Assembly: GCA_933228895.1 (NCBI GenBank)
Contig: OW121857.1
Coordinates: 75,139,672-75,203,671, forward strand
Origin: Platycnemis pennipes
Lineage: Eukaryota > Arthropoda > Insecta > Odonata > Platycnemididae
Direction: 5' to 3'
DNA: 64,000 bases
Notes under the pieces: generated by a model
The model's database searches: none
What the model was told of the DNA's origin: nothing
What the model saw: only the letters and a program-made list of their open reading frames with translations
Shown here: positions 1-10,150 of the stretch, in pieces
Layout: the number at the start of each line of letters is the position of its first letter
Position numbering within the stretch: the stretch's first letter is position 1
Program-made: the position numbers and the translations under genes

Positions 1-1572
1 AAATATTAGAGACACTTCCCTCGTCTGGTGTTAACGGTGAAATTGATCAGGGTTGGGCCACCCACGCCACAGAATTATAGAAATACATAGAAGTAGTGTA
101 AAGGTATTTCAGAGCCCATTCAGGCTTTGATTCTCAGTTAGAGACGGCATAGGAGGGTACTATAACCTTAAGCGCATGGACATTAAAAGGATGGAGTCAC
201 TTTATAATAATCTCTAAAGATTTCTCACGATAAAAATGCACAACCTTGGAAAACATACCAAGAAACTCTAATCTGAACTAAGATGCTTAAAACAACAGGC
301 ACTTAACTAAAATGATTCAAAAACAGAAACTAAGTCAGTATCTAAAAATGCTGAAAACCATAATGAATTCAAAGAGCAGAGTCGAAGGCAAAATTATTAT
401 AACCTACTACATGATTTACTTAATAAATAATGTGAGGTAATACCAAATTTACCACCATAGTAATGCAGTGTATTAAAGCTTACTAGAATATCAATTCCAA
501 ACGAATATTGGAGGTATCAAATACCAAAATATTGAATCCTGAAACGCGCTTAATTGTAAACCGAGCGGGGCCATTATATTTTGTTAACAAATAGAATTAA
601 TTCTTGGTTACACTGAACTATGATATTTGTTTGGATGTTATAAAATATTACTGCTACAAAATATTGCCAATATAACTTTTTATGTATGAGTATAAAGGGA
701 TAGTTAAGATACATGAATGGCAGCGCTTAGGGTTCACAGAGAAATATTATTTCGCATAATAAACGACTCCTTGGTATCAAGGAGTTAAATATTTCTCCAA
801 TGACGATTATTCGGAAAAAAATTCAGAGCGTTCTAATTTCCATGTCACTCGTAAATTAGCAAACTCGTTATTTATCTTCTTCGGAGCTAAAAATAACGCA
901 TTTAACCTCGGATCGCCTCCGCATCAACATGGCAAAAAAGAGGATGTGGTAATGTGTTTCACATCATGTATTTCCAAGCCTACACAGCAAAGAAGCCAGA
1001 GGGTAAGAAGAATTATTTCTTTGTGGAGAGAAAAAATAAGAATATCATGAAAACTCTTTCTCGTATGCGATAAGTTTGACGAGCGATCAACGTTTTCATT
1101 TGGAAAAAAAGGGATGTTAAAACAAAACGCCTAAAACATTTCCTTTGCAGCCGACGCAGTTAAAGAAAATATTCTCACTCGAACGATTACGAAAGAAAAA
1201 GTGACTGAAACCGATTCCAGTACTTGAAATAAAATTACTGAGATCAAATTCACGAGGAAAGCATCAATCGTATACCTGTTATGTGAAAAAGGGAAATCAT
1301 TTATGTTTTTGTCGAGCCTATTGTATCGTAGTGAATTTATTACGAAGCAGTAATAACAAAACGGCCACAATATGAGCATCCAGAATTAATATAAATCTCT
1401 TCTGTGATCTTATTCATTTCTTGGCATTGATTTAATATGTTGTTAAATCATTGCTCATCATCATAACTTGTTCAACTTAATTCTTGCACAAGCTAACCTC
1501 TACGTATTAACGCACTTGGTTATTCCTTTTTAATCCAATATATATTCAAGGTATTAAGATTATTTATTATTC
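1..1572. other. AT-rich DNA, nothing recognised
   Basis: No coding, RNA or repeat signature is visible on either strand. The longest open frame (82 codons, minus, about 1.1-1.4 kb) has no recognisable motif and AT-driven composition. There is no obvious internal duplication. Confidence 0.6.
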
Positions 1573-1614
1573 GCAGTGGTAATGCGCAAATCTAGCGCAT
1601 TGCCACCGCGCTGC
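1573..1614. repeat. hairpin upstream of LINE fragment
   Basis: GTGGTAATGCGC (1577-1588) faces GCGCATTGCCAC (1595-1606), 11 of 12 positions pairing around a short AT-rich loop. It lies directly upstream of the LINE-E 3' fragment and may mark its truncation point or an older insertion. Function unknown. Confidence 0.55.
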
Positions 1615-1639
1615 AAAAAAGCAATACTTATATAGCCTT

Positions 1640-2045
1640 AGAAACAATTCTTGTTATGTTGTGCCGAAGCCCTGCTTAACATTATATAAACTTTGTCCAC
1701 TTTATATAGGGCCAAAGTCATTTAATATGCTACCGAATAATGTCAAGAATGCAAAGAGCTTGAGTATATTCTTAAGATGTTTAAAACCATGGCTACTGAG
1801 TATAGTAAATAAAAATTGTTTTCACCTTAAAATAGGGTCTTGTTGCTATCCTAATTGTATGTATATTTTTGTACTGAGTTATATTGAAAACCTATCCTAA
1901 AGTTATATAACTGTATGTATGGTGCTATGTGCATGGTGTATGTTATGCATAAAGTCATTGTAAGCTGTGTCAGAAGTATTGCATTTTTCTTTTTTGAAAG
2001 TGTCCCCACCTTCAGGCCGATTGCCTTGGGGGACACAGCTCCAAA
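1640..2045 (+). mobile_element. LINE-E: CR1/Jockey-like non-LTR retrotransposon 3' end
   Basis: This is the extreme C-terminus of a reverse transcriptase ORF plus its 3' UTR. The frame opening at 1661 contains GPKSFNMLPNNVKNAKSLSI and then FLRCLKPWLL, which fits the C-terminal pattern G-P-x-x-W/F-N-x-L-P-x-x-(I/V)-K-x-x-x-S-L-x-x-F common to CR1, L2 and Jockey-type elements. The catalytic palm is absent, so the copy is 5' truncated. The UTR ends with a strong hairpin, GTGTCCCC (2000-2007) against GGGGACAC (2029-2036), with an inner AGGC/GCCT stem, as expected for a 3' structure recognised during target-primed reverse transcription. No poly-A is present. Not functional. Confidence 0.7.
2000..2036 (+). 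repeat. LINE-E 3'-terminal hairpin
   Basis: Perfect 8-bp outer stem GTGTCCCC/GGGGACAC with an inner AGGC/GCCT stem and a five-base apical loop. It sits at the end of the LINE-E 3' UTR and is probably the RNA structure used for priming by the element's own reverse transcriptase; this role is inferred from family knowledge. Confidence 0.65.
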
Positions 2046-2164
2046 CTAACTTCAATGTGTGAGTTTATTATAAAAAATATTTCTTTGTTACGGAGCAATA
2101 AATTTAATTTCTATTCCTTCATTACGTGTACTGTATCTCTTGGACAATACATTTATTAAAAGTT

Positions 2165-2400
2165 CCATGCGTTCCATTTTCCGTTCATTACTAGCAATAG
2201 TCTTAAGATGTGACCGATTGGGTTTCCTCATCTTGTTCTACAAATTTTCAGTGACTTTTTTGAACTAGCCTTTGTATAACTTCTCTATTAATTATTACTT
2301 TTATTCATTTAAACTTCATGTTTCTTCTACAAAGCCATATTTTGAAAGCTTCCTTTTCTCTAGTTTTTACTGTCCATGTCACACGGCAGTCATGGAGGAT
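2165..2400 (-). mobile_element. LINE-A degenerate 3' fragment
   Basis: On the minus strand this matches the reverse transcriptase C-terminal region of the better copies near 6.4 and 24.2 kb. TCTTAAGATGTGACCGATTG near 2200 corresponds to TCTTAAGATATGGCCGATTA in those copies. CCATATTTTGAAAGCTTCC (about 2336-2354) and TACTGTCCATGTCACACGGC (about 2367-2386) correspond to their CCATATTTCGAATGCTTCC and CATCGTCCATGCCTCACTGC segments. A length difference separates the two blocks. No open frame survives, so this is an old copy. Confidence 0.55.
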
Positions 2401-2714
2401 ATTCTACGCGGTAGGCAGGACTTAAACAAGCCGACCTGATTATCCAAAAGTCGTGAAATCGAACCTCATCCGGTGCATTTTTTGTTTGTTTCTTATTAAT
2501 TTTAAGTTGAAGCTGGACGTTAGGATATAACAATATTCTGTCGTGGCACATAGAAACAGGATCATACTTCAAAATATGCCTTCCAAACAACTATCTTAAA
2601 CACTCTAAAGATCTTGACAGAATAATCGTTGTGGTAGTCTAAGGTTTTACAGGTAGGTACTGCAACTGCTTAAGTTTAACCACCCGTCCAACATTAGTGA
2701 TTAATCTTAAGACA
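2400..2714. other. nothing recognised
   Basis: AT-rich spacer between the LINE-A fragment and the tRNA-like head. Part of it (about 2630-2714) may be the body of the minus-strand SINE whose head follows, but I cannot match it to the other SINE copies. Confidence 0.45.
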
Positions 2715-2792
2715 AATAAATCGTCCAAGAGCTGGACGGTAATCGAACCCGCGAGCTTTGAGTAACGCGTTACCGACTTGGCTATCGCAGCG
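2715..2792 (-). mobile_element. tRNA-like SINE head
   Basis: Minus-strand sequence reads with an A-box-like TAGCCAAGTCGG and a B-box GGTTCGATTAC about 35 bases later, the spacing of an internal RNA polymerase III promoter. The 5' GCTGCGA has no matching TCGCAGC on the 3' side, so there is no acceptor stem and a functional tRNA is unlikely. A tRNA-derived SINE or tRNA pseudogene fits best. It is a different head from the SINE-1 family at 30.7 kb. Confidence 0.5.
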
Positions 2793-3180
2793 ATATTCTT
2801 TTAATCATCTAACCACCAGTAGAGCAGTTTTGAAAATTGGAGAAGGAATAGCGTTTATATGAGTATTCTCTTTGCCTGAGCATTTCCCCGTTGTTGCTTT
2901 TTCTTTGATCACTAACCATTATATACTTAAAATTAGATATGAAAGTGCGACGCACTATCTACAAAACAAACAAGTTTATTTCAACGCACGCATCATAAAA
3001 CGCATACCCTCCAAGAGACCTTGAATCCCGATTTCACCGAAGAAGTCGCGCGTGAGCGTGAAAAAAACATCTCGTGACCGGAAATCTGTGACTCATTGTC
3101 ACGTCGCCAGCGTTACGCAATCACAATTACGGCGCGGACAGAAAAATTCATTAATTGCACCACTCGGGACGGAGACCACC
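2793..3180. other. nothing recognised
   Basis: No gene or repeat signature is visible here. Confidence 0.5.
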
Positions 3181-3660
3181 CACTGAATATGAGATGACCT
3201 CCTCCTCTTCCAAACCATTAAGACCGCCACGCTCCCAAATTCTTTCACCCTTGAAATCCTCCCTTACTTCCTCATAGGGGGTCCCATAAGATGTCCGGGA
3301 ATTCTTCAATGGGATGGCTCGAACTTGCCCTCACGGTTCCCCTCTTATGGGCCTCCCTTCCCAAGAGGCGACAGCGGAATAACTTGGTCTAAGGAGCGGG
3401 AACGGGTACGGCAACATCTGCTCTTGCACGCGCTTCCTTCTTGGGTTCAATTAAGGAAGGGACCCGACGCCTTCGTCAAGACACGTTCCCTAGACGCACG
3501 GCCGCAGATTAAGCCATCGGCGGCGAATGAGGACGAAGTAATGGCTCCGAAAGGATATTTCCTCTCCTCGCGCCCATTTTATACTATCTTATCGCCTCCG
3601 CAAATTGAAAAGGATTTCCAAAGAACGCCGGGAGGGGCATTCTTACGATAAAAATAAAGA
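3181..3660. other. GC-richer tract, no coding signature
   Basis: Higher GC than its surroundings, with pyrimidine-rich stretches on the plus strand and an imperfect inverted repeat (GGGGGTCCCATAAGA near 3278 against TCTTATGGGCCTCCC near 3343, two mismatches). A 108-codon plus-strand frame (3325-3651) covers much of it, but its residue composition is low-complexity and I see no domain. Confidence 0.45.
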
Positions 3661-5904
3661 CACTCCCTAACTGCACTCGAGAAAAAATTGAGTCATATCG
3701 CACAAAAAACGCGATTGCATCCGGAATCCGAGACTCGTTCTCCAAATAAATGTCCCTGAAATCATTGCCATACTCGGCTAAAATCACGTATTCGTTCTTC
3801 TCGAAGCAAGAGCTGAATGAGAATACTGAATTCACGGGACGACGTCGTTCCAGAAATAATTAAAAAATAAAACTTTGCCCCAGTATGCGCTCACAACTTT
3901 TATATTTCCATGAAACGAGCTACAAAGAAATACGAGGGATACTTATATCCTTCATTCATGGAGCCTTAAAAGCAGGCTTTTCACGGAGCCGATAATACAC
4001 TCATGGACAATGCAATCTCTCAATTATGCTCGCTGAATGCCGGGTAACCTTTTATTAGGCCACAAAGGTTCTGGGCCGGAGCTGAACAAAGTTTTTGAGC
4101 CTTAAGTTCATAAAGTAAATGCGGGGCCAGAAATTAAGCCACTGGAAGGCTTGGATTAAAAATCTAAGCAATAAATTTCAAGAGAGAGAGAGAGCGCAAT
4201 ACCGTGTTTCAAATACTCCGTTGAAATAAACCCATATTCTGATCTTCGAGGAGTAAGAAGACGAGCAAGTATCGACTAACATAAACTTTTTATCACCACT
4301 TACAATAAGAGATTGCACATTTTAAAATGAAAACAAATATTAAACATTAAATGCAAAAAATAATAAAATATTCTAAATCGATATATTACATGGTTTCTTA
4401 AAAATGCTATCAGGCCCCAAAACAGAGCAGTAAGAAGTCTGCACTGAACATTTGCGTCCAAAATATTGACCATGTAATACAAATTAATTTTTTGTAAGAC
4501 GTTACAGGATAGGAAGAATTAAATAGATGTAATAAAACATTAAGTAATCAATTTTTTACCTTTATAAAGCTAAAAAGGTCATTTTTCTTTCTCGTTTATG
4601 ATTTGTCGGTGCCATAAATATTGTGTATATAATTGACTGCTTGTATATCTTCCAAAGGCCATTCTATTGTATAGTACATCAATGTTTCAGCTTTGTGGTG
4701 AATAAACCCTGTATCAGATTTCATTAACACCAGCTAGCGTTTTTGGTCATTTTCCTTCTGCGCATATCGGTTTTTGAAATTTGACAGGCATCTCATTGAA
4801 TAAGCGTTATGTCAACAGGTTTGGCCGCCTATCTCAAAGGTGATAAGATATCAACTGCAAAGTAAACGCAAAAGGTAGATAAGATTTCTGCTAAAATGCA
4901 TCGAAAATATGGACCGGATGCATACCTTTTTGCGACTGCATGAGTTACCGCCGAAATAACTAAGTATTAAAAAGAGAGAAAAATACACTTTCAAATATAG
5001 CCTTGTGAGCACATAGTGATGTAGAATGGGAGCCTTATGGACTCTTTATTTAATATATGACCTTATGCAAATTCAAGACCAAGGTCTCCAGCTGTAACAC
5101 AAAGGACTATTCACGCATGAGAAGTGCGTAGCTTACTGCGCAGTATAGCGGAAATATAGTTAACTTCAGACTTATTTCGATCACTTTTTTTAAAATTGAA
5201 ATAAGGGAAGAAAGAAAAAATTATAAACCAATGACGTCCCTTTGTATCCACAGTTGTTATACGAACGATTAATAATTTAAACGGAGTTCACATTTCAGTC
5301 AGTAGATATAGTGTCTGTTTAAAGAGAAAATGTTATTACGGCGAAAATGGGGACCGCTTAAAAAAAATAACTATAGACCTGGTGTAATATTGGACATTGA
5401 AAATCAATGTTTGTCACAGAAGAATTTATTGCGTGATATTTCCGAGAATAATTCAATTAGGAAGACATCTGCGAGGCATTTACTGAAAAAAATGCGTTGA
5501 ATCCACAACCAGAGGGTGGACTCTGATAAACATTTTCGCTAACGAGACGTGCGCGTGTTTAATTTTCCCTGTCGCCACCCGTAAAAGAAAATACTTTTTT
5601 CACGCAAGCAACTTGCACGAGTGTCTGAGGTATCTTTGAATGATTTATTCGTGCCCTGCAGGCATCGTTATTCTTTTCTGCCGAGAATGCAAATTGGATT
5701 CATTCGGTTGGAAGATGTGACGGGCGGCCAAGGGTAGTCTATGCAACCCGACCATGACGCTGGGAGGGCATGAAATAATAACCGCGGAAAAGAAATTACA
5801 TTCGACACGAAACCTTTCGTCGATCTCAACTCGGATAAATGACATAAGAAAATGGTAAATCCCCGGAATTAAGACGTTATCGATGCATTATTTACCATTA
5901 CAAA
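3661..5904. other. AT-rich DNA, nothing recognised
   Basis: No coding signature. A short (AG)n run occurs near 4181-4194. Open frames are at most 66 codons and AT-driven. Confidence 0.55.
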
Positions 5905-6062
5905 TTATCAGTTAGTTTTCGTAAAGTCTTCTCGGGCTTTCCACCGGCTTAAATTATTATATAACAGGTGTTATATAAAAATTTAACCCGGTGGAAAGCC
6001 CGAGAAGGCTTTACGAAAATAATTCGCCGGGAAAGAATTAAATCATATTTTATCAGTTAGTT
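5905..6062. mobile_element. Foldback element 1 with 13-bp target duplication (PLE-like)
   Basis: A 132-bp element (5918-6049) is bounded by perfect 13-bp direct repeats TTATCAGTTAGTT (5905-5917 and 6050-6062). Its core is a near-perfect palindrome: CGTAAAGTCTTCTCGGGC and onward from about 5920 is repeated inverted, ending near 6019, around a few-base loop. A one-sided tail of about 30 bases (6020-6049) follows, containing CGCCGGGAAAG. Within the right arm AAAGCC (5995-6000) and GGCTTT (6007-6012) form a 6-bp stem with a six-base loop, followed at once by ACGAAAA. The long target duplication and palindrome-plus-tail layout suggest a non-autonomous derivative of a Penelope-like terminal repeat; that identity is inferred. 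Confidence 0.7.
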
Positions 6063-6217
6063 AATCACGTAATTACGGAATAAACTGAACATGAAAGAAA
6101 GTTTTCTACCGGCGATGGAATCTTTTATATCGCTGTTCAAGATTTCATCATCAGTTTTCTTTTGTTGGTAAACGCCTGATTAGGCAAATCTTTTCTTCTC
6201 ATAACATCATAATCACT

Positions 6218-6240
6218 CATCATCATCATCATCATCATCA
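6218..6240. repeat. (CAT)n microsatellite, LINE-A 3' tail
   Basis: Seven uninterrupted CAT units plus a partial one. On the minus strand this is the (GAT)n tail directly following the LINE-A stop codon, so it is probably the element's own simple-repeat 3' end. Confidence 0.85.
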
Positions 6241-6712
6241 ATGGTCAACAATCCTAGGATTGGTTTGACGCAGCCCTCCACTCGATTCTTCTATCGGCTA
6301 ACCTCTTCATACCAACGTAGTTCCTCTCTTTCACGTCCTTTACAACCTGCTCCATGTAACTCATACGAGGCCTGCCTCTTCGATTTTCCCGTTCACTTTT
6401 CCCTCGACGATTGTCTTCATCAGGCCATCGTGTCTTAAGATATGGCCGATTAGGTTGTCCCGTCTTCTTTTTATAGTTTTCAGCAGACTTTTCTTTTCTC
6501 CCACTCCTCTTAGGACTTCTTCATTTGTCACTCGGTCGATCCATTTTATCTTCATCATTCTTCGATAGCACCATATTTCGAATGCTTCCACCCTTTTCTT
6601 CGCCGCTGCTGTCATCGTCCATGCCTCACTGCCGTAAAGGAACATGCTCCAGATATACGTTTTGATGAATCGCTTCCTCACTTCCAAGCTTTCATAAGTA
6701 CTACGCTCAATT
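6241..6712 (-). mobile_element. LINE-A 3' end: reverse transcriptase C-terminal region, frameshifted
   Basis: The minus-strand frame from 6687 to 6361 encodes the post-palm C-terminal region of a non-LTR reverse transcriptase. It contains KTYIWSMFLYGSEAWTM, then CYRRMMKIKWIDRVTNEEV, then LIGHILRHDGLMKTIVEGKV. A frameshift near 6385 moves the rest into another frame, which starts RGRPRMSYMEQVV, ends RRIEWRAASNQS and stops at 6256-6254. The (GAT)n tail follows within 14 bases. The palm with its FADD box is missing, so the copy is 5' truncated and dead. Several other copies of the same family occur in this window. The clade (RTE or Jockey-like) cannot be settled from the C-terminus alone. Confidence 0.85.
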
Positions 6713-7947
6713 TAATCCAATATGGCGCTCAAATAACAAAACTGTTGTCGAAAACACATAACACGTAACACAATTCAGTATTTCAGTTGCAAATAAATAG
6801 GATAATAATATGGCGTCTTGCAAATAATAGGATTTTATTTTTCGAAAGTAGGAGATAAGAATTTCAAAATATAACGCTATTCTCCTGATAAATAACGAAA
6901 ATAATGATATGTCGCAAAATATGGTTAAGGATAATACAATGGATTTTTACAGAAATCACCAACCGAAAGGGGGAAGTTACCAACAAAGGTATTTTCGCCG
7001 TTGATGATAGATGCGTGATTGAGTAGGGATAACATTCTCTCAGGGAACAGGGAAAAGGTAGAGCGAAATTCGGCATCGGAATTAGTTGAAACAGTTGCGT
7101 AAAATTTGCCCCACACTACATGTACAAACGAATCTCCGAATCTTATGCTGCACATTATTCATGTTGACATTTAGGCGAGGAGAGGAACGCTTTGCTCATA
7201 GATGAAATGTGTGTGGATTTTTAAATCAGAAAAACCCATTCTTGACCTGGTGTGGAATCACGGATGCATCTTTCGCGTTATCGCAACCTTTATCGTCAAC
7301 ACTTACCCCTGGAGTAGCGGAGGGTTAACAATAACTGTCTAAAAAATTCGCTCCACTGATTGTGATAAGCGATTTGAAGTGCTGTCCGAAAAATGAAGAA
7401 CGGAGATCACGTTCTCTCTGGCATAAGTTAAATCAAAAAATAACGATAACGCTAGCGCACGCCTTATGAAGATACTAATCGAGGCTCTGATCTCATGTTT
7501 CGAAGGGCTATAACCCAACAATAACCTTAGAGGAAGGCGAAAAATACATTCAGACTGCAATGGCTTTAATTACCGTACTACAGTGAAACTAAGTCAATTA
7601 TTAGAAGTTACATTTAATTCTAGACATTTTGGACTATAGCAGTATTTCAGAAGAAAAAAAATATTTCACCAAGTATGGCTTAGATGGTACGATATGCATC
7701 CTAATAGCACCTTTAAAACTTGAATTCTCCTGCTAAAATAGCCCAACTTCATTTTCCATTAGCACACTTAAATTAGTAACGGGAATGTTTCATTTAGAAA
7801 GCCTTCACCATAGAGATTTTTGCTACGAGTTTGTATCAATGCACACATACTTGTGTAGTAGATTTTTGACGCGATCGGCCAACCAGTTGAATTACAGTAG
7901 CTGGTTAGGTTATTCACTCCCTTGTATAGTCTGCTATTTTTTAAATG
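6713..7947. other. nothing recognised
   Basis: No coding or repeat signature. Small overlapping frames on the minus strand (6864-7155) have no motif. Confidence 0.5.
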
Positions 7948-8163
7948 ATCAAAATATTGAATACGTATATTATTCGGGTGTGCCGCGTGATTTTCAGGTA
8001 TTGCCCCGACGTTTCGTGACCTATGCTGGTCACTTTTTCATAGGGAGAGGGACCAGCATAGGTCACGAAACGTCGGGGCAATACCTGAAAATCCCGCGGC
8101 ACACCGGAAAAACATACGTATTCATCATGAGCCGCGAAAGCTTCAACGAACAATCAAAATATT
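7948..8163. mobile_element. Foldback element 2 with 11-bp direct repeats (PLE-like)
   Basis: Inverted arms of 74 bp (7958-8031 and 8051-8124) surround a 19-bp loop. The inner part of the arms, through the GCCCCGACGTTTCGTGACC segment, is almost perfect. A one-sided 28-base tail (8125-8152) contains GCCGCGAAAG. Eleven-base direct repeats ATCAAAATATT lie at 7948-7958 and 8153-8163 and are the likely target duplication. The right arm reads GACC (8051-8054), loop AGCATA, GGTC (8061-8064), then ACGAAAC. Small open frames over this region arise from the palindrome and are not genes. The layout and tail motif match foldback element 1, although the arm sequences differ. Confidence 0.7.
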
Positions 8164-9819
8164 CATCAAATAAATGACCAAGATTCGACGCCGCATCTAA
8201 ATACGCAATATGTTGCCTCGCGTGAAACGGTTTAGAAAGAGGAATCATAGGCGTGCTCTAGAAATTAAGTGGCTTCTGAGTGGAACAGAATTGATCGGCA
8301 TTCTTTTAATCCCAACAAGACGTTACGAACGAGTACTAGGCTATAAGCGAACCAAAGAACCAGGGGGACTAATAGCGGAGGTGAGGGGAATAGGGGAAGA
8401 GGCTGATAAGCTGGTGAAAACCTCCGAGACAGCTTTCACGCCGGCCAATCGAACAACGCTCGTGAAAAACTTCTCGTCTCGCTCTGTCGTGACGTAGTAG
8501 CCAGGCGGGCATACCACTGCCGGAGAAAAATGAGGTGATGGTCAGGAAGGCCGCGGAGTTGAGTGCCCCACCGCGCTAGCTGGATGGAGTCTGTGGGCGC
8601 CGACGCTTTCACCTTAACTCCAGCCAGACGGACGGCCTAACCTACTCCTCCTCATGGGCAGGAGGAGGAGACTCAAGACAATGCCCGCGGGATAACCATT
8701 CTCGCCTACTCACCGCGGACGAAGGAAGATACCGACCACGCACGAGGGATAAGTTCTGCTTAGAAATCATTCAGCGAACTCAGCAGAACAAATCAGCGTG
8801 AACACTGCTTTCATTCAGTAAAACTGGTGGAAAGCGGTACCCGAACACTACGCTGAAATGCTAAGCGGATCTCCGTAATCTAAGCCGGAAGAGCTAGAGA
8901 AGGTTATTCCCTCTCAGGAATGGGGCCCATTCAGACGTGCTCCTCAAGGCTACCAACGCGATACCTCATTTAACGAGAGCCAAGCTAACGAATATTTCGG
9001 TAACCCAAGAATCTGTTTCTCCGAATTGACTAACATATGTTTCAGTGGCTGTACACGATATCATACAATCAAATAAATCAGCTAAAAATATCAAGCGTAG
9101 AATATATTTTCGGCATAATAGTTAAAAGATCCTCATTTTACAGCATACTTTCTTCTTAATACAACTGGATATCTATTCATCTCAGCCTTTGGTGAGTTAA
9201 TTCAGTTATAGTGCGCATTCTAAGATTTTATTCGTTTAATTTTCTAAATATTCGCAGCATTCAGGACGAATTTCACGATTTCATTAAGAAACATGCGGGA
9301 AATAAAGTTTCGGCTGACGAAGATGTCACCAAACAAATTTGGATCCGGAGCGAACCATCTTCGTGTTAGCGCAAATATCACAGAAGTTAAGACTTGTTAA
9401 TTTTTGGGAAGTCGCTGAATTAGACCCACATGCCAGCCGATTGCCCTCTTGGTAAGAATTCTCTACCAAGACTGGCCGAGGATATTTCATTGGAACTTCT
9501 TTTTTCGACTCGAATGAGGTTGGAGTAGAATTAAAAATTATTTTGTGACTAAACGAAAGGGAAAAACCTAACAAATTAAAAAAAAGTCAGCGGCACTCGC
9601 CTCGGTATAGAAGCAGGTGAGACACGACAAGAGACGAAACACTAAGACGCTTGCACAGAGACAGAGAAAGAAAGCCATGCTAACATGGGAGTGTGTATGT
9701 GCATGGACGCGAAAACTGAGGGCTTGATAAAATATATATATACGCGAGGTGCACCATGTCACAATCACAGCACGACTCCATGACAGACTTTCATCTTAAA
9801 TGAACACCTGTTGCTCAAT
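8164..9819. other. mixed-composition DNA, no gene recognised
   Basis: A GC-richer part lies at about 8.36-8.76 kb, including a small perfect hairpin CTCCTCCT/AGGAGGAG at about 8645-8669. The 95-codon plus-strand frame at 8210-8497 has no recognisable domain. The remainder is AT-rich. Confidence 0.45.
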
Positions 9820-10150
9820 AAGCAGAATGGCGTGGGAGGATGAGGGGGAGGGAAGGTGGTGAGGGGGTGGTGTGGGTGGGGGGAAGGTAACGGAGGGTGG
9901 TAAGACATGAAAAGTGTTTGTGATGTGGATGGGAAGGAGTGGGAGTGTTGGTTTTTAGGCGGACGGAGAAGAGGCGGGGTGGAAGAGATCCTTAAAGTGC
10001 AGGTGATGCTGCCGCGGGCCAAGCCGGCGTGCACCAACACCAACCTCTCCCCCGACAACCCCCTCATCTCCCACCCCCTCTCGCTCACTGCTCACTCCAT
10101 CCTCCCACCTACGCCCTACCCCCTTACTTCTCCCCCCCCTATACACTCCT
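9820..10150. repeat. strand-asymmetric G-rich then C-rich tract
   Basis: The plus strand is G-rich from about 9835 to 9990 (many GGG and GGGG runs, including GGGTGGGGGGAAGG) and then switches to C-rich from about 10020 to 10145 (CCCCCC runs). The overlapping 63-107 codon frames here on both strands are composition artefacts. The G-runs could form quadruplexes and the switch could allow imperfect snap-back pairing; both are inferences. Confidence 0.55.

Noticed and set aside
2715..2792. Functional tRNA gene on the minus strand
   Set aside because: A and B boxes present, but the 5' GCTGCGA lacks a pairing 3' partner.
3325..3651. 108-codon plus-strand frame in a GC-rich patch
   Set aside because: No domain, low-complexity residues, and no splice or promoter context.
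7785..8248. 130-codon plus frame and 60-70 codon minus frames
   Set aside because: They traverse the arms of foldback element 2, so the same peptide appears on both strands.
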